Below, in pieces: positions 1 through 10,033 of a stretch of DNA of 36,801 bases. The DNA lies in NCBI GenBank assembly GCA_948468505.1, contig CAOKJE010000012.1, positions 1-36,801 on the forward strand. Reading direction: 5' to 3'. This DNA comes from an uncultured Clostridium sp. GTDB taxonomy: Bacteria; Bacillota; Clostridia; TANB77; CAG-508. Position 1 is the first letter of the stretch. Every line of letters starts with the position of its first letter. The position numbers and the translations under genes were made by a program. Under the pieces are notes generated by a model. That model was not told the origin of the DNA. It saw nothing but the letters and a program-made list of their open reading frames with translations, and did no database searches.

Positions 1-81
1 ACCGCTTCGGTTTATTCTCTAAAGGATTTTATTGTTTACTTTTCAATGTACTTTTTTATCCCATTTTGTGGGACGATTTTT

Positions 82-110
82 ATTATACGATAGTTTTTTT
101 TGTTTGTCAA
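82..110 (-). promoter_or_regulatory. Strong sigma-A-type promoter firing leftward out of the window
   Basis: On the minus strand TTGACA (105-110) is followed after exactly 17 bases by TATAAT (82-87), both perfect consensus. It lies just downstream of the HAD gene and drives a transcript leaving the left edge. Nothing else coding is seen in bases 1-140. Confidence 0.75.
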
Positions 111-140
111 CACTTTTTTTGAATTTTATTGAATTTTTTC

Positions 141-1170
141 TTATCTATCCCTGCCTTTTGTTTGCAATCCCGTGCCACGACTGATATTTTTCGTGCTTAG
201 TCCTGGTACTTTTACCCTTGGAATATTGGGTAATCTTTGCTTTTTACCTATCTCTTTTTCCTTTTTTGCCACGTGCTCTTCAAACATTTTCGCCTTTTTC
301 AAAATATATTTATTGGCTAAATGTCTATCACGAGGTATAACTTCTACTTTTCCTCTTTTTCTTTCTTTAACATATTGTTCTATTTCTTCTAATACCTCAG
401 GAGATGTTTGTGGCATCATAGCTACTGTCATGTTATTATCAATTGCCACTTTAAACATAGATATATCATTAGCACCATTTCCTATACAAATAAATCCGTA
501 TTCAGGAGATAACTTCTCAGTAAGCCACATAACAGCATCCCCCTTACTAATATTGTTTTGGGCAACATCTAGTCGATAGTTTTCACAGTCTTTCCTTGGA
601 AATTTTGTTACATCCTTATCAGTCCAACAATTCTGTTCTTTTATAAATCTTTCAGATTGTCTTATTATTTCTTCCTTTTCTGCTAATGTTACCTTCGTTA
701 TATCTTGTGTTTGCTCTATAGTTTGATAAATATCATCCAATAGTTTAACTTTTTTGTTTCCTTCATAATATTTTTCTACCTCTTTTTGTTTCGATGCAAA
801 TACTTCTTCTCCATTGGTAAAACGAATATAGTCTTTGTTTCCTCCATTTTCTAAATAGTTATCCACCATCTTTAGCACCGTTTCATGGTCTAGCGTTTTT
901 TTCGTTAAGAATTCTCTCGTTTTGGTGGAATATATAACTGCCCCATTGTCTCCTGCAATTATTTCTGGGACATTTTTTCCTTTTCGTTTTAATTCTCCTT
1001 CAATATCTCCTACCGTTCTTCCTGTTACAAATATTACCATACCTCCCATTTTAGAAACTAAATGGAAGATATTGTTTAAGTTTTTATCATCTAAATCGGT
1101 AGTTCCGGTCTTTATCTAAAAAAGTAATAAATTTGGGTCTTTTTACCTGATATTCTCCAATTTCTTGCAT
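141..1170 (-). CDS. HAD-superfamily phosphatase (type IIB-like), one CGG-N recoding site
   Basis: Haloacid-dehalogenase family hydrolase, probably a sugar-phosphate or related phosphatase; substrate unknown. The start is ATG at 1170 with an AAGGAG site upstream and 12 bases after the pyrG stop, so it is likely co-transcribed with pyrG. Motif I is visible as FLDKDGTT (nucleophile Asp19, Asp21), motif II as VTGRT, and the acidic motif as GNGANDISM. Between Asp21 and the rest there is an extra C (C of CGG, complement of 1105-1107). Skipping it gives Gly22 of the DxDGT motif and an open frame to 141 (342 aa). Without skipping, translation ends almost at once, so a naive call would begin at a methionine near 1049 and lose the catalytic aspartates. 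The C-terminal 60 residues are basic and not recognised. Confidence 0.85.
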
Positions 1171-1182
1171 GGCTTTTCTCCT

Positions 1183-2826
<1,644 letters not shown>

Positions 2827-2869
2827 TTAATGGCAAGTTTTTTGTTTTGCTTTTTCGAAATCAAAAAAA

Positions 2870-2906
2870 GATTAAAAAAATGACCAAATGCGGTTTTTTT
2901 TTAATC
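2870..2906 (-). terminator. Terminator-like hairpin in the pyrG leader (possible attenuator)
   Basis: On the minus strand, between the pyrG promoter and its start codon, the arm GATTAAAAAAA can pair with TTTTTTTAATC around an ACC/GGT inner stem, and is followed by a run of seven T. This is the shape of an intrinsic terminator placed in a leader, as in pyrimidine attenuation. No antiterminator partner was demonstrated. Confidence 0.5.
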
Positions 2907-2913
2907 TATTATT

Positions 2914-2942
2914 ATTTTACCACTTCGCTTTTTTTTTTTCAA
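2914..2942 (-). promoter_or_regulatory. Promoter of pyrG
   Basis: Minus strand TTGAAA (2937-2942), 17-base spacer, TAAAAT (2914-2919). The transcript would start near 2907 and run through the leader hairpin into pyrG. Confidence 0.65.
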
Positions 2943-2950
2943 GTATTTTT

Positions 2951-2979
2951 TTGCTTTTTTTTAATTTTATTGTTATACT
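2951..2979 (+). promoter_or_regulatory. Promoter of deoD
   Basis: TTGCTT (2951-2956), 17-base spacer, TATACT (2974-2979), then the ribosome site AAAGGAGG (2991-2998) nine bases before the deoD ATG. Divergent from the pyrG promoter. Confidence 0.7.
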
Positions 2980-3006
2980 AATAAAAAACAAAAGGAGGAT
3001 TTTAGT

Positions 3007-3729
3007 ATGTCAACACCACATAACGAAGCAAAACAAGGAGAAATTGCAAAAACGGTAATCATGCCTGGAGACCCATTACGTGCAAAATATATTGCGGAAA
3101 ATTTTTTAGAAAATGTCAAATTAGTAAATCAAGTAAGAGGAATGTATGCCTACACTGGGAATTATCAAGGAAAAGAAATAACTGTTATGGCTTCTGGTAT
3201 GGGAATGCCAAGTATGGGAATTTATAGCTATGAATTATATCAATTTTATGAGGTTGAAAATATTATTCGAATTGGTTCTTGTGGAGGTTATAAACCAGAA
3301 TTAAAGTTATTTGATATTGTGTTATCTGAAAATGTTTTTAGTGAGGGAAATTTTGCTCTTACTTTAAATAACGAAGATTGCCATATAGTAGCTGCAAGTG
3401 AAGCTCTAAATTCCAAAATTATAGAAACAGCCAAAGAAGCAAACACCTCAGTTGTTGTTGGAAATACAGTTTGCACGGATTGTTTTGATGTTTATATGAC
3501 AGATGTTAATCAATTTTTAACAAGAATTCCAGAAAATTTCAATCCTGTTAGTGCGGAAATGGAAGCTTTTGCTTTATTTTATGTAGCAAAGGTTTTAAAT
3601 AAAAAAGCTAGCTGTTTAATGAGTATTGTGGATTCTAAATTCATTAAGGAGATTGCAACTCCAGAAGAAAGACAAAACGGTTTAAATGCTATGATTAAAT
3701 TAGCTTTGGATACAGCTTTGAAAATTTGA
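3007..3729 (+). CDS. deoD: Purine-nucleoside phosphorylase, DeoD type
   Basis: Phosphorolysis of purine (deoxy)ribonucleosides to free base and (deoxy)ribose-1-phosphate in nucleoside salvage. 240 aa, the usual length of the hexameric DeoD family. Family marks: MPGDPLRAKYIAENFL near residue 20, the VNQVRGMYAYTG segment, GSGMGMPS-like ASGMGMPSMGIY near 60, GSCGG near 90 and the nucleoside-binding SAEMEAFALF near 180. Preceded by a good promoter and a strong Shine-Dalgarno sequence. Its CGG triplets are all out of phase (for example ACG-GTA, GCG-GAA, AAC-GGT) and need no frame change, which is a useful contrast with the recoded genes. Confidence 0.96.
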   Translation: MSTPHNEAKQGEIAKTVIMPGDPLRAKYIAENFLENVKLVNQVRGMYAYTGNYQGKEITVMASGMGMPSMGIYSYELYQFYEVENIIRIGSCGGYKPELKLFDIVLSENVFSEGNFALTLNNEDCHIVAASEALNSKIIETAKEANTSVVVGNTVCTDCFDVYMTDVNQFLTRIPENFNPVSAEMEAFALFYVAKVLNKKASCLMSIVDSKFIKEIATPEERQNGLNAMIKLALDTALKI

Positions 3730-3755
3730 CATTATGTTACTTGATATGTTATACT
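3726..3755 (+). promoter_or_regulatory. Promoter of the small orphan gene
   Basis: TTGACA (3726-3731) overlaps the deoD stop codon; 18-base spacer; TATACT (3750-3755). The stretch TTGAC(A/T)TTATGTTA is shared with the promoter of the other orphan cassette at 24789. Confidence 0.65.
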
Positions 3756-3801
3756 GTTTTTGATACTTAAATTTGTTTTCATAATGAAAGGAGTCTTAAA
3801 A

Positions 3802-4032
3802 ATGGATGGTACAGCAAAAGTACGGGTAATGACAATTATAGTTGATGCAGAGGATGACAGCAACATTCGAATTATACCAGATAACTTAGGCGGAGACCCT
3901 ATGTTTGGCAAAAATGAGGTTGAATTTCTCAGGCATGTTCTGGAATATTGTGAGGAATATTCCAAAAAGCTTGAAGCTCAGTTTGGTCCGCCTGAAAAAA
4001 GAAAACCTATGCAAGGCTGGGAGCAAGATTAA
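3802..4032 (+). CDS. Small hypothetical protein (76 aa), stand-alone cassette
   Basis: Not recognised. The start at 3802 is chosen over an in-frame upstream ATG (3760) because AAAGGAG lies seven bases ahead. The product is acidic in the middle (VDAEDDSN) with a charged C-terminal half; no signal peptide or membrane segment. It has its own promoter and terminator. GC and codon choice (CTC, CTG, CCG, CGG) look richer than the neighbours, suggesting acquisition. It contains an in-phase CGG at codon 8 followed by GTA. Read as arginine the frame stays open; read as CGGN-glycine it would stop at once after eight residues (next codon TAA). It is therefore one of two exceptions to the recoding pattern. 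An internal ATG two codons later could also be the start. Confidence 0.55.
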   Translation: MDGTAKVRVMTIIVDAEDDSNIRIIPDNLGGDPMFGKNEVEFLRHVLEYCEEYSKKLEAQFGPPEKRKPMQGWEQD

Positions 4033-4060
4033 CATTCATTTCAAAACTTCAAATCAAAAT

Positions 4061-4098
4061 GGGATTCCGTTTCTTGGAATCCCGTCTTTTATTTTTTT
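4061..4098 (+). terminator. Intrinsic terminator after the orphan gene
   Basis: GGGATTCC (4061-4068) pairs with GGAATCCC (4076-4083), followed by a T-rich tail to 4098. It overlaps the 3' end of the convergent greA gene. Confidence 0.8.
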
Positions 4099-4565
4099 AT
4101 TGACAAAATTTTATACTTCATAATCCCTGCTGGCGCATTTACCTCCACAACATGATTTTTCTTAGCACCTAATAACGCAGTACCTAAAGGTGACTCATTA
4201 GAAATCTTGTTTTCTGCTAAATTTACCTCTGTTGAACCAACAATGGTGTATTCTACTTTTTCGTCAAATTCCATATCTAACACTTTTACAATATTTCCAA
4301 CTTGAACCGTTTCTGTATCAATGTCTTTTTCGTCTATAATTTTAGCATGTCTTATTTTATTTTCTAACTCTGCAATTTTTACCTCATTTTCTGCTTGTGC
4401 TGTTTTTGCTTCGTCATATTCAGAATTTTCTGATAAATCTCCAAAACCTAATGCTACTTTAATTCTGTCTGCAATTTCTGCCCTTTTCTCAGTTCTTAAA
4501 TAATTTAACTCTTTTTCTAAATTATCATATCCTTCTTGTGTTAAGATTACTTCTTTTTCTTCCAT
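4089..4565 (-). CDS. greA: Transcription elongation factor GreA
   Basis: Stimulates cleavage of backtracked RNA in stalled RNA polymerase. 158 aa, the normal family length. The N-terminal coiled coil begins with LTQEGYDNLEKELNYLRTEKR and carries the acidic tip residues within FGDLSENSEYDEAK (near residues 40-55, including the conserved Asp and Glu that enter the polymerase channel). The C-terminal FKBP-like domain ends with SPLGTALLGAKKNHVVEV. ATG 4565 has AAGGAG upstream and its own promoter. No in-phase CGG. Confidence 0.96.
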   Translation of the reverse strand: MEEKEVILTQEGYDNLEKELNYLRTEKRAEIADRIKVALGFGDLSENSEYDEAKTAQAENEVKIAELENKIRHAKIIDEKDIDTETVQVGNIVKVLDMEFDEKVEYTIVGSTEVNLAENKISNESPLGTALLGAKKNHVVEVNAPAGIMKYKILSIKK

Positions 4566-4630
4566 AGTATTTATTCTCCTTTCAAATCTTGTTCTATTTT
4601 ATTCTTTGTTTTCTAAAAAAATCTTTTATT

Positions 4631-4659
4631 ATCTTACGGCAAAAAATGAAATTTGTCAA
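4631..4659 (-). promoter_or_regulatory. Promoter of greA
   Basis: Minus strand TTGACA (4654-4659), 17-base spacer, TAAGAT (4631-4636), about 65 bases ahead of the greA start. Confidence 0.65.
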
Positions 4660-4681
4660 GCAAATTTCACTTTTATTTACA

Positions 4682-4708
4682 AATGTGAAAAAAGAAACGT
4701 CCCCAATT
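4682..4708. repeat. Dispersed GTCCCC-type repeat, copy 1
   Basis: A 27-base element running AATGTGAAAAAAGAAACG then TCCCCAATT. An identical copy in inverse orientation lies at 36769-36795, and a shorter core (GAAACGTCCCCAAT) at 22072. It directly abuts the pgsA stop codon. Confidence 0.75.
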
Positions 4709-5302
4709 TCACATCTTAATCATCCCTTTTGCCCCTTTTAGGTAGTCTATTCCTGAAAAAACAGTAGCAACTGTTTGGATTAGCATCATGATAGTAACTG
4801 CTAAGTTTAGTATTAACGCTCCCCCTTCTAAGCTTCCACTAAAACATTCTCCAAAGCTATGTATGTCTATAAATGCTAAGATAATGGCAATCATTTGGGT
4901 TACGGTTTTTAGTTTTCCCCAATTAGAGGCTGCAATGACTTTTCCGCCTTTTTCTACTGCAATTAAACGGTAACCAGATACAACAAATTCTCTTGCTAAG
5001 ACAATGATTGGTATCCAAGCTGGCAGTTTGCTCATTTCTACTAACATAACCATAGCTGCTAATACTAAGATTTTGTCAGCTAATGGGTCTAGAAATTTTC
5101 CAAAGGTGGTTACTTCATTATTTTTTCTTGCTAAATAACCGTCTAGTTTATCCGTTATGGATGCTATTACAAATATTAAGTCTATTAACCAGTATTCGAC
5201 GGGAATGGTTAGTAGTTCTCCTTGTATTCCTAAAAATGGTATGGCTACCATAATGGGTACTAATATCATTCTAAATATGGTTAGTTTGTTTGGCAAATTC
5301 AT
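4709..5302 (-). CDS. pgsA: CDP-diacylglycerol-glycerol-3-phosphate 3-phosphatidyltransferase
   Basis: Makes phosphatidylglycerol phosphate from CDP-diacylglycerol and glycerol 3-phosphate at the membrane. 197 aa with several hydrophobic helices. The CDP-alcohol phosphotransferase signature is clear: DKLDGYLAR then FGKFLDPLADK (near residues 50-75), with the Asp residues that bind the metal. It starts MNLPNKLTIFRMILVP, typical of PgsA. Last gene of the ftsE-ftsX-hydrolase-ctpA-pgsA run, 33 bases after ctpA. A dispersed repeat touches its stop codon. Confidence 0.93.
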   Translation of the reverse strand: MNLPNKLTIFRMILVPIMVAIPFLGIQGELLTIPVEYWLIDLIFVIASITDKLDGYLARKNNEVTTFGKFLDPLADKILVLAAMVMLVEMSKLPAWIPIIVLAREFVVSGYRLIAVEKGGKVIAASNWGKLKTVTQMIAIILAFIDIHSFGECFSGSLEGGALILNLAVTIMMLIQTVATVFSGIDYLKGAKGMIKM

Positions 5303-5335
5303 GTATCCTAGTCCTTCCTTTTTTATTTTCTAATT

Positions 5336-6544
5336 TTATTTTAACATTTCTATTGCTTTTTGTAGCTGTGTGTCGTCTTTTTCTTCTACATTTAATATGT
5401 TTTTTACGGTATCTGGTAGTTTAACAACTTCGTCTGGCTCGATTCCTATTTTGTTGATTTCTGTTTTGTTTGGTGTTAGGTATTTTTCAGATGTTATTTT
5501 TAGTCCACTACCATCTGGCAAGGTTAATACTTGTTGAATTACTCCTTTTCCATAAGTTTTTTCGCCACAAATTTTAGCTTTTCCTAAGTCTTTCAAAGCT
5601 CCTGCTAATATTTCAGATGAACTTGCTGTGTTTTCATTGGTTAAGATAACAATCGGCATTTCAATGATTGGGTCATTTTTCGATTTTTTGATTTCTTCCT
5701 TGTTTTCTTTGTCTACTTCATATAATAAAATAGCATCTTTTTCAGTTATATAGTCTGCAATTTCTAAGGCTTCGTCTACAATTCCTCCTCCGTTGTTTCT
5801 TAAGTCAATAATTAGGGATTTTATGCCTTGTTTTTCTAATTCTAAGTATTTTTCTTTAAAGTCTTTTGCCGTTTCGTCGTCAAAGGAAGAAAATTCGATA
5901 TAGCCAATTTGATTGCTTAGAACTTTTCCTTCTACTGGGTTTACTTTGATGCTTTCTCTTTTTAGTTCAAAGGTTTTTGTTTCTCCTTCTCTTAAGATTT
6001 CTAGTTTTACTGTGCTTCCTTCTTCTCCTTTTATTTTATTGGCAGCAACTGACATGTCGTCACCTGTGTAAGTTACGTCGTCTACCGCTACAATCAAGTC
6101 TCCTGGTAAAATTCCTGCTTTTTCTGCTGGGCTGTTTTTGATTGGGGCTAGTACTTGTACTTTGTTAGCTTCTGTATTTTTTACCATGTAAATTCCAATT
6201 CCTACAAAGTTTCCCATTGTGTCTTCTAAGTAGTCTTTCATATCTTCTTTTGATATGTATTCTGTATAAGGGTCGTCTAATCCTTCAATATAGCCTTTTA
6301 TAGCTCCTTCTTTTAGTTTTTCTTCGTTGATTTCTCCTAAGTAATATTTGTCTATAATTTTTTTGTATCGATTAAGGGTTTCGTCTATATTGGTGTCTTC
6401 TGCTTTTGTTGCAAAAATTGTTGCATTTCCTGTTTTTCCAAAGTATTGGTACATGCCAATTGACGTACATAAAAATGTAATAAATGCTACCATTACTACT
6501 AGCATAATGATTTTATAGGTTTTACATCTTTTCTTTTCTTCCAT
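5336..6544 (-). CDS. C-terminal processing peptidase, S41 family with PDZ domain
   Basis: Secreted or membrane-anchored serine protease of the CtpA/CtpB type, which in spore formers and others cleaves cell-envelope or signalling proteins. About 402 aa: a transmembrane anchor near residues 10-35, a PDZ domain near 90-190 (NSPAEKAGILPGDLIVAVDD), then the S41 core with the catalytic serine in NENTASSSEILAGAL and lysine in GEKTYGKGVIQQ, giving the Ser-Lys dyad. I place the start at MEEKK (6544), with a GGAGG site six bases upstream, rather than 6574. It follows two M23 hydrolases of the FtsEX system, so it may act on them; that is inference. Confidence 0.93.
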   Translation of the reverse strand: MEEKKRCKTYKIIMLVVMVAFITFLCTSIGMYQYFGKTGNATIFATKAEDTNIDETLNRYKKIIDKYYLGEINEEKLKEGAIKGYIEGLDDPYTEYISKEDMKDYLEDTMGNFVGIGIYMVKNTEANKVQVLAPIKNSPAEKAGILPGDLIVAVDDVTYTGDDMSVAANKIKGEEGSTVKLEILREGETKTFELKRESIKVNPVEGKVLSNQIGYIEFSSFDDETAKDFKEKYLELEKQGIKSLIIDLRNNGGGIVDEALEIADYITEKDAILLYEVDKENKEEIKKSKNDPIIEMPIVILTNENTASSSEILAGALKDLGKAKICGEKTYGKGVIQQVLTLPDGSGLKITSEKYLTPNKTEINKIGIEPDEVVKLPDTVKNILNVEEKDDTQLQKAIEMLK

Positions 6545-6591
6545 TTTTAACCTCCGATGTTTGCTTGTAATCAATATTTAATAATGTCAAT

Positions 6592-6610
6592 GGGCGGAAT
6601 TTTTCCGCCC
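6592..6610. terminator. GC-rich hairpin between hydrolase and ctpA
   Basis: GGGCGGAA (6592-6599) pairs perfectly with TTCCGCCC (6603-6610). It lies between two minus-strand genes; no T-run follows on the minus strand, so it may attenuate or stabilise rather than end transcription. Confidence 0.45.
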
Positions 6611-6640
6611 TTGCTTTATTTTATATTATATGTCATTTGT

Positions 6641-7864
6641 TTAGAAATAATTACGTGGGTCTACACGACAATTACTATAATTATATGGTGCAACCCTTAC
6701 TTCAAAATGTAAGTGTGGTCCAGAAGATTTTCCTGAATTTCCTGATCTCATAATTTGTTGTCCCCTTGATACGGTTTGTCCTGGACTTACACAAATAGAA
6801 CCACTTGTTCCGTGTGCATACCAAGTTTGTAATCCACCAGCGTGTTGGATTACTACATGTGTTCCATAACTGTAAGTTAAATTAGCAGTGGTAAGAACTA
6901 CTCCATCTGCTGCTGCATAGACTGGTGTTCCTATTGGTACCCCATAGTCTAATGCGCCATGATAAGCTCCACTTGAATAATACATTGTAGCTGTAATGGT
7001 TCCTGAACTTACTGGTCTTTGAAGAGTTCCACTTCCTCCTCCTATATAGTTTCCTCCTGAACTTCCGCTGTTGCTATTGTTTCCACTATTTCCACTGGAA
7101 GAGTTTCCATTTCCTTTGTTGTTTAAATTTTTTAATTGTTCTTTAAATCTTTCTTGTGCTTCTGCAATTTCTTTTTCGATTTGAACACTTGCTTTGCGAA
7201 GCTCTTCTATATGTTCTTGTAATTCTTTTTCCTCAGCAGATAGCTTTGCTACTTGCTTATCTTTTTCTTTTTTAGCTGTTTGTAGTTGGGTTGAAACACT
7301 TTGTTTGCTTGCTTTTGATGTTGCTAATTCTTGTTTACTTGCTTCTAAATCTTTTTTGGCTTGTTCAATTTCTTCTTTTTGCTTTTGAATCTTTTCTAGT
7401 AATTCTGTGTCTGTTGTCGCTACCTCTGTTACTAGAAAGTAGTTTGAAATCAAATCCATAATGCTAGAAGAAGATAAAATAAAGTCTAAATAAGAGGTTT
7501 CTCCTGCTTCATAAGTTGCTACTAATCTAGCATTTAGTAGTTCTTCTTGTTGGGTATAATCTTCTTGTGCTTTTTCTAATTTATTTTGAGATTCTTGTAT
7601 TTTTGTATTTAACTCTGCTATTTGTGTATCCAATGTATCAATTTGTGATTGATAATCTGCTATCTGGTTTGCTAGTTCTTCTACTTGTTTTGTAGTTTCT
7701 GATTTTTCAGCTTGTACTTCTTCTAATTCTTGTTCTGTTTGTTTTTTTTCTTTTTCATTTTCGTTTTTCTTTTGCTCTGCTGTTGTTGCCAATACTGCAG
7801 TATTATGTAATAGCATAATGGCAACTACAAGTACTCCTATTATTTTAATTCCTAGTCTTTTCAT
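6641..7864 (-). CDS. Murein hydrolase activator / peptidase, M23 (EnvC/PcsB-like), copy 1
   Basis: Secreted peptidoglycan hydrolase or hydrolase activator working with FtsEX at division. 407 aa: signal peptide at 1-26 (ending AVLA), a long coiled coil to about residue 250 rich in Glu, Lys and Gln, a Gly/Ser/Asn linker (250-280), then a LytM/M23 domain. The zinc ligands are visible: HGALDYG (HxxxD type), YAHG, and HLHFEVR. The next gene upstream is a paralogue with the same architecture, 19 bases away, and the pair follows ftsX. The linker is an unusually long low-complexity run absent from the paralogue. Confidence 0.9.
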   Translation of the reverse strand: MKRLGIKIIGVLVVAIMLLHNTAVLATTAEQKKNENEKEKKQTEQELEEVQAEKSETTKQVEELANQIADYQSQIDTLDTQIAELNTKIQESQNKLEKAQEDYTQQEELLNARLVATYEAGETSYLDFILSSSSIMDLISNYFLVTEVATTDTELLEKIQKQKEEIEQAKKDLEASKQELATSKASKQSVSTQLQTAKKEKDKQVAKLSAEEKELQEHIEELRKASVQIEKEIAEAQERFKEQLKNLNNKGNGNSSSGNSGNNSNSGSSGGNYIGGGSGTLQRPVSSGTITATMYYSSGAYHGALDYGVPIGTPVYAAADGVVLTTANLTYSYGTHVVIQHAGGLQTWYAHGTSGSICVSPGQTVSRGQQIMRSGNSGKSSGPHLHFEVRVAPYNYSNCRVDPRNYF

Positions 7865-7883
7865 AAGTTCCTCCTATTTTTCT

Positions 7884-9116
7884 TTAATTATTGGTATTTT
7901 CTGTGCTTTTCTCCTTCTGCTCTGCATCGTTTGTGTCTTCCTTAGTTGTATCTTGATTTTGTGTGGTTGGTACCATTCCATTTGTAATATATGGTAGTGG
8001 ATCTGTTACTACACCATTTAGTCGAACCTCAAAGTGAGCATGTGGTCCTGTAGAATAGCCAGTTGAGCCAACCTTTAAAACAACGGTTTCTCCTCTTTTT
8101 ACATAGTCTCCTACTTTTACCATAATTTCTGAACCATGGGCATATAAAGTGGAAACGCCTCCACCATGGTCAATTACTACCATGTTTCCATAGGCTCCAT
8201 TGTAACCTGCTTTTACAACAATTCCATCGTTGGCAGCTACAAAGTTTGCCCCCATTGGCGCACTTACATCCACACCTGTGTGTAATTTATATACTCCAGT
8301 AATAGGATGGGTTCTCATGCCATATTTTGAAGTTATTCTTGTGTAACCTGGAATTGGCCATGCCAGTTCTCCTCCTATATACTTCGTATCAATACCTTCT
8401 AGTGCAAGTAACAATATTTCTTTGTTTACTTCTTCAAATTGTCTATTGTATTCGTCTATTTTGGCTTGTACATCTTTTTCTTGGTCGGTTAGTTTAGCAA
8501 TGTAGTTTTCTCTGATTAGTTTTGTGTTTTCTAATATTTTTGCTGTTTTTGTTTGATTTTGTTTGATTGTGGTATATTTTTCCTTTTCTTCATCTAGTTT
8601 TCTTTTGTCAGTTTCTATTTTGTTTTTCTGTTCCTCTATTTCCTCTAATAGCTCGGTATCATAGTCTGCTAATTCTGTAATTAGGAAATAATTAGATAAG
8701 AAATCAGAAATACTTCTAGAACTCAAGATTACGTCTAAATATTTTGTATCACTGCTTTCATACATCACAACTAATCTTTTTTCTAATATTTTCTTTTGTT
8801 TTTCATATCTTTTTTCTGCTACTTTTAGCCTTTTTTCTATTTTGGTAATAGAGGTTTGCAATTCTTCTATTTTAGTATTTAATTCTTCTAATTCTGCTTT
8901 TGTTTTTTCGATTCTTTCGTCTAGTTTTTGAAGTTGCTGAAGATTTTGGCTTAATTCTTCTTGTACATTTTGTAGATCTCCTGTTGCATCATTAATTTGA
9001 TTTTGTAATTCTTCTTGCTTGGTTTGCAAATCTGTCATTTCCTCTGCTTGCACATAAGAAATGATACTAAAACTACTCATTAGAAAAGCTAAAACGACAC
9101 ATAAAATTTTACGCAT
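7884..9116 (-). CDS. Murein hydrolase activator / peptidase, M23 (EnvC/PcsB-like), copy 2
   Basis: 410 aa. Signal peptide at 1-24 (ending VQA), coiled coil to about 245, then an M23 domain with LHTGVDVSAP, YAHGSE and GPHAHFEVR, so all zinc ligands seem present. The C-terminal 30 residues are a charged, Thr/Glu/Asn-rich tail. It sits directly downstream of ftsX (11 bases after the recoded ftsX stop), the classical place for the FtsEX-regulated hydrolase. The coiled-coil motif YLDVILSSRSISDFLSNYF is shared with copy 1, indicating tandem duplication. Confidence 0.92.
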   Translation of the reverse strand: MRKILCVVLAFLMSSFSIISYVQAEEMTDLQTKQEELQNQINDATGDLQNVQEELSQNLQQLQKLDERIEKTKAELEELNTKIEELQTSITKIEKRLKVAEKRYEKQKKILEKRLVVMYESSDTKYLDVILSSRSISDFLSNYFLITELADYDTELLEEIEEQKNKIETDKRKLDEEKEKYTTIKQNQTKTAKILENTKLIRENYIAKLTDQEKDVQAKIDEYNRQFEEVNKEILLLALEGIDTKYIGGELAWPIPGYTRITSKYGMRTHPITGVYKLHTGVDVSAPMGANFVAANDGIVVKAGYNGAYGNMVVIDHGGGVSTLYAHGSEIMVKVGDYVKRGETVVLKVGSTGYSTGPHAHFEVRLNGVVTDPLPYITNGMVPTTQNQDTTKEDTNDAEQKEKSTENTNN

Positions 9117-9126
9117 GTTTTCTCCT

Positions 9127-10033
9127 TTATACTTTTAAATATTTTCTCATTGAGATAACACTTCCGGATTGCTCCTATTCCAATTCCTAATAGCATATAA
9201 ACAAATATGATAGAATTGAACATTTCACTAAAGGTTACTAGGCTCATATTGATAACTTGCATAAATTGAGAGTTTACCATTTGCTCTGCAATAAAGCTGT
9301 AAGCTAGTCCTACTAGGCAAATTGATATAACACTTGCAAATACTCCTATTATCATACCTTCTACAATGAATGGCCAACGGATAAATCCGTTTGTTGCTCC
9401 TACGTATTTCATAATGGATATTTCTTTTCTTCTGGCATGAACGGTAAGCTTTATGGTATTTGCTATGATGAAGATAGATATGATAATTAGTAAAATTAAA
9501 ATGACTCCTGTTACAATTTTAATTCCATTTGCTAGATTGATTAAGGTTGTAACGGTTTCGTCTTTACTTGTTATCTTTTTTATGTTTTCAAATTTTAAAA
9601 TTTGTTCTTGTACTTCTTGGCTTTTGCTTAAATCTGTTAAGGTTACTACATAAGAGGCTGGAAAGATATTATTTTCTTCATACCCTGCTAATAAGTCTTT
9701 TTTTTCGCCAAATCTTTCCTTCATTTGTGTCAGTGCATCATCTTTTGAAACAAATTCTATTGTACTTACTCCTTCTAAGGCTCTTATTTTTTCACCAACT
9801 TCATCAATTTGTGCTTGTATTGCATCGTTGTTGATAAATACTTGTATTCCTTGTGCTGACTCAATCTCTGCCACAAAATGATTGATGTTTTCTGTTAGGA
9901 TTAGGAAAATTCCAAAAATAATCATAGTAGCACACATAATCATTAAAGAGGCTCCTGTTGATTTTTTGTTTTTGAATACGTTTCCAAATCCTTCTCCTAT
10001 TAAATATCCAAATCTGTTATATTTCACAATCAT
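9127..10033 (-). CDS. ftsX: Cell division protein FtsX, one CGG-N recoding site near the C-terminus
   Basis: Integral membrane partner of FtsE; transmits ATPase state to extracellular murein hydrolases. Four membrane segments with a large loop after the first, including the loop motif NNIFPASYVV; the FtsX core is around residues 170-300. Start at MIVKYNRFG (10033) with an AAAGGTGGG site, overlapping ftsE by 17 bases. Near the end, GAI is followed by in-phase CGG (9164-9166). Skipping the C gives the usual family ending GIGIGAIGSVISMRKYLKV and a stop at 9127, 301 aa. Reading CGG as arginine instead yields an unrelated tail that overruns the start of the next gene. Gly290 is the recoded residue. 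Confidence 0.9.
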
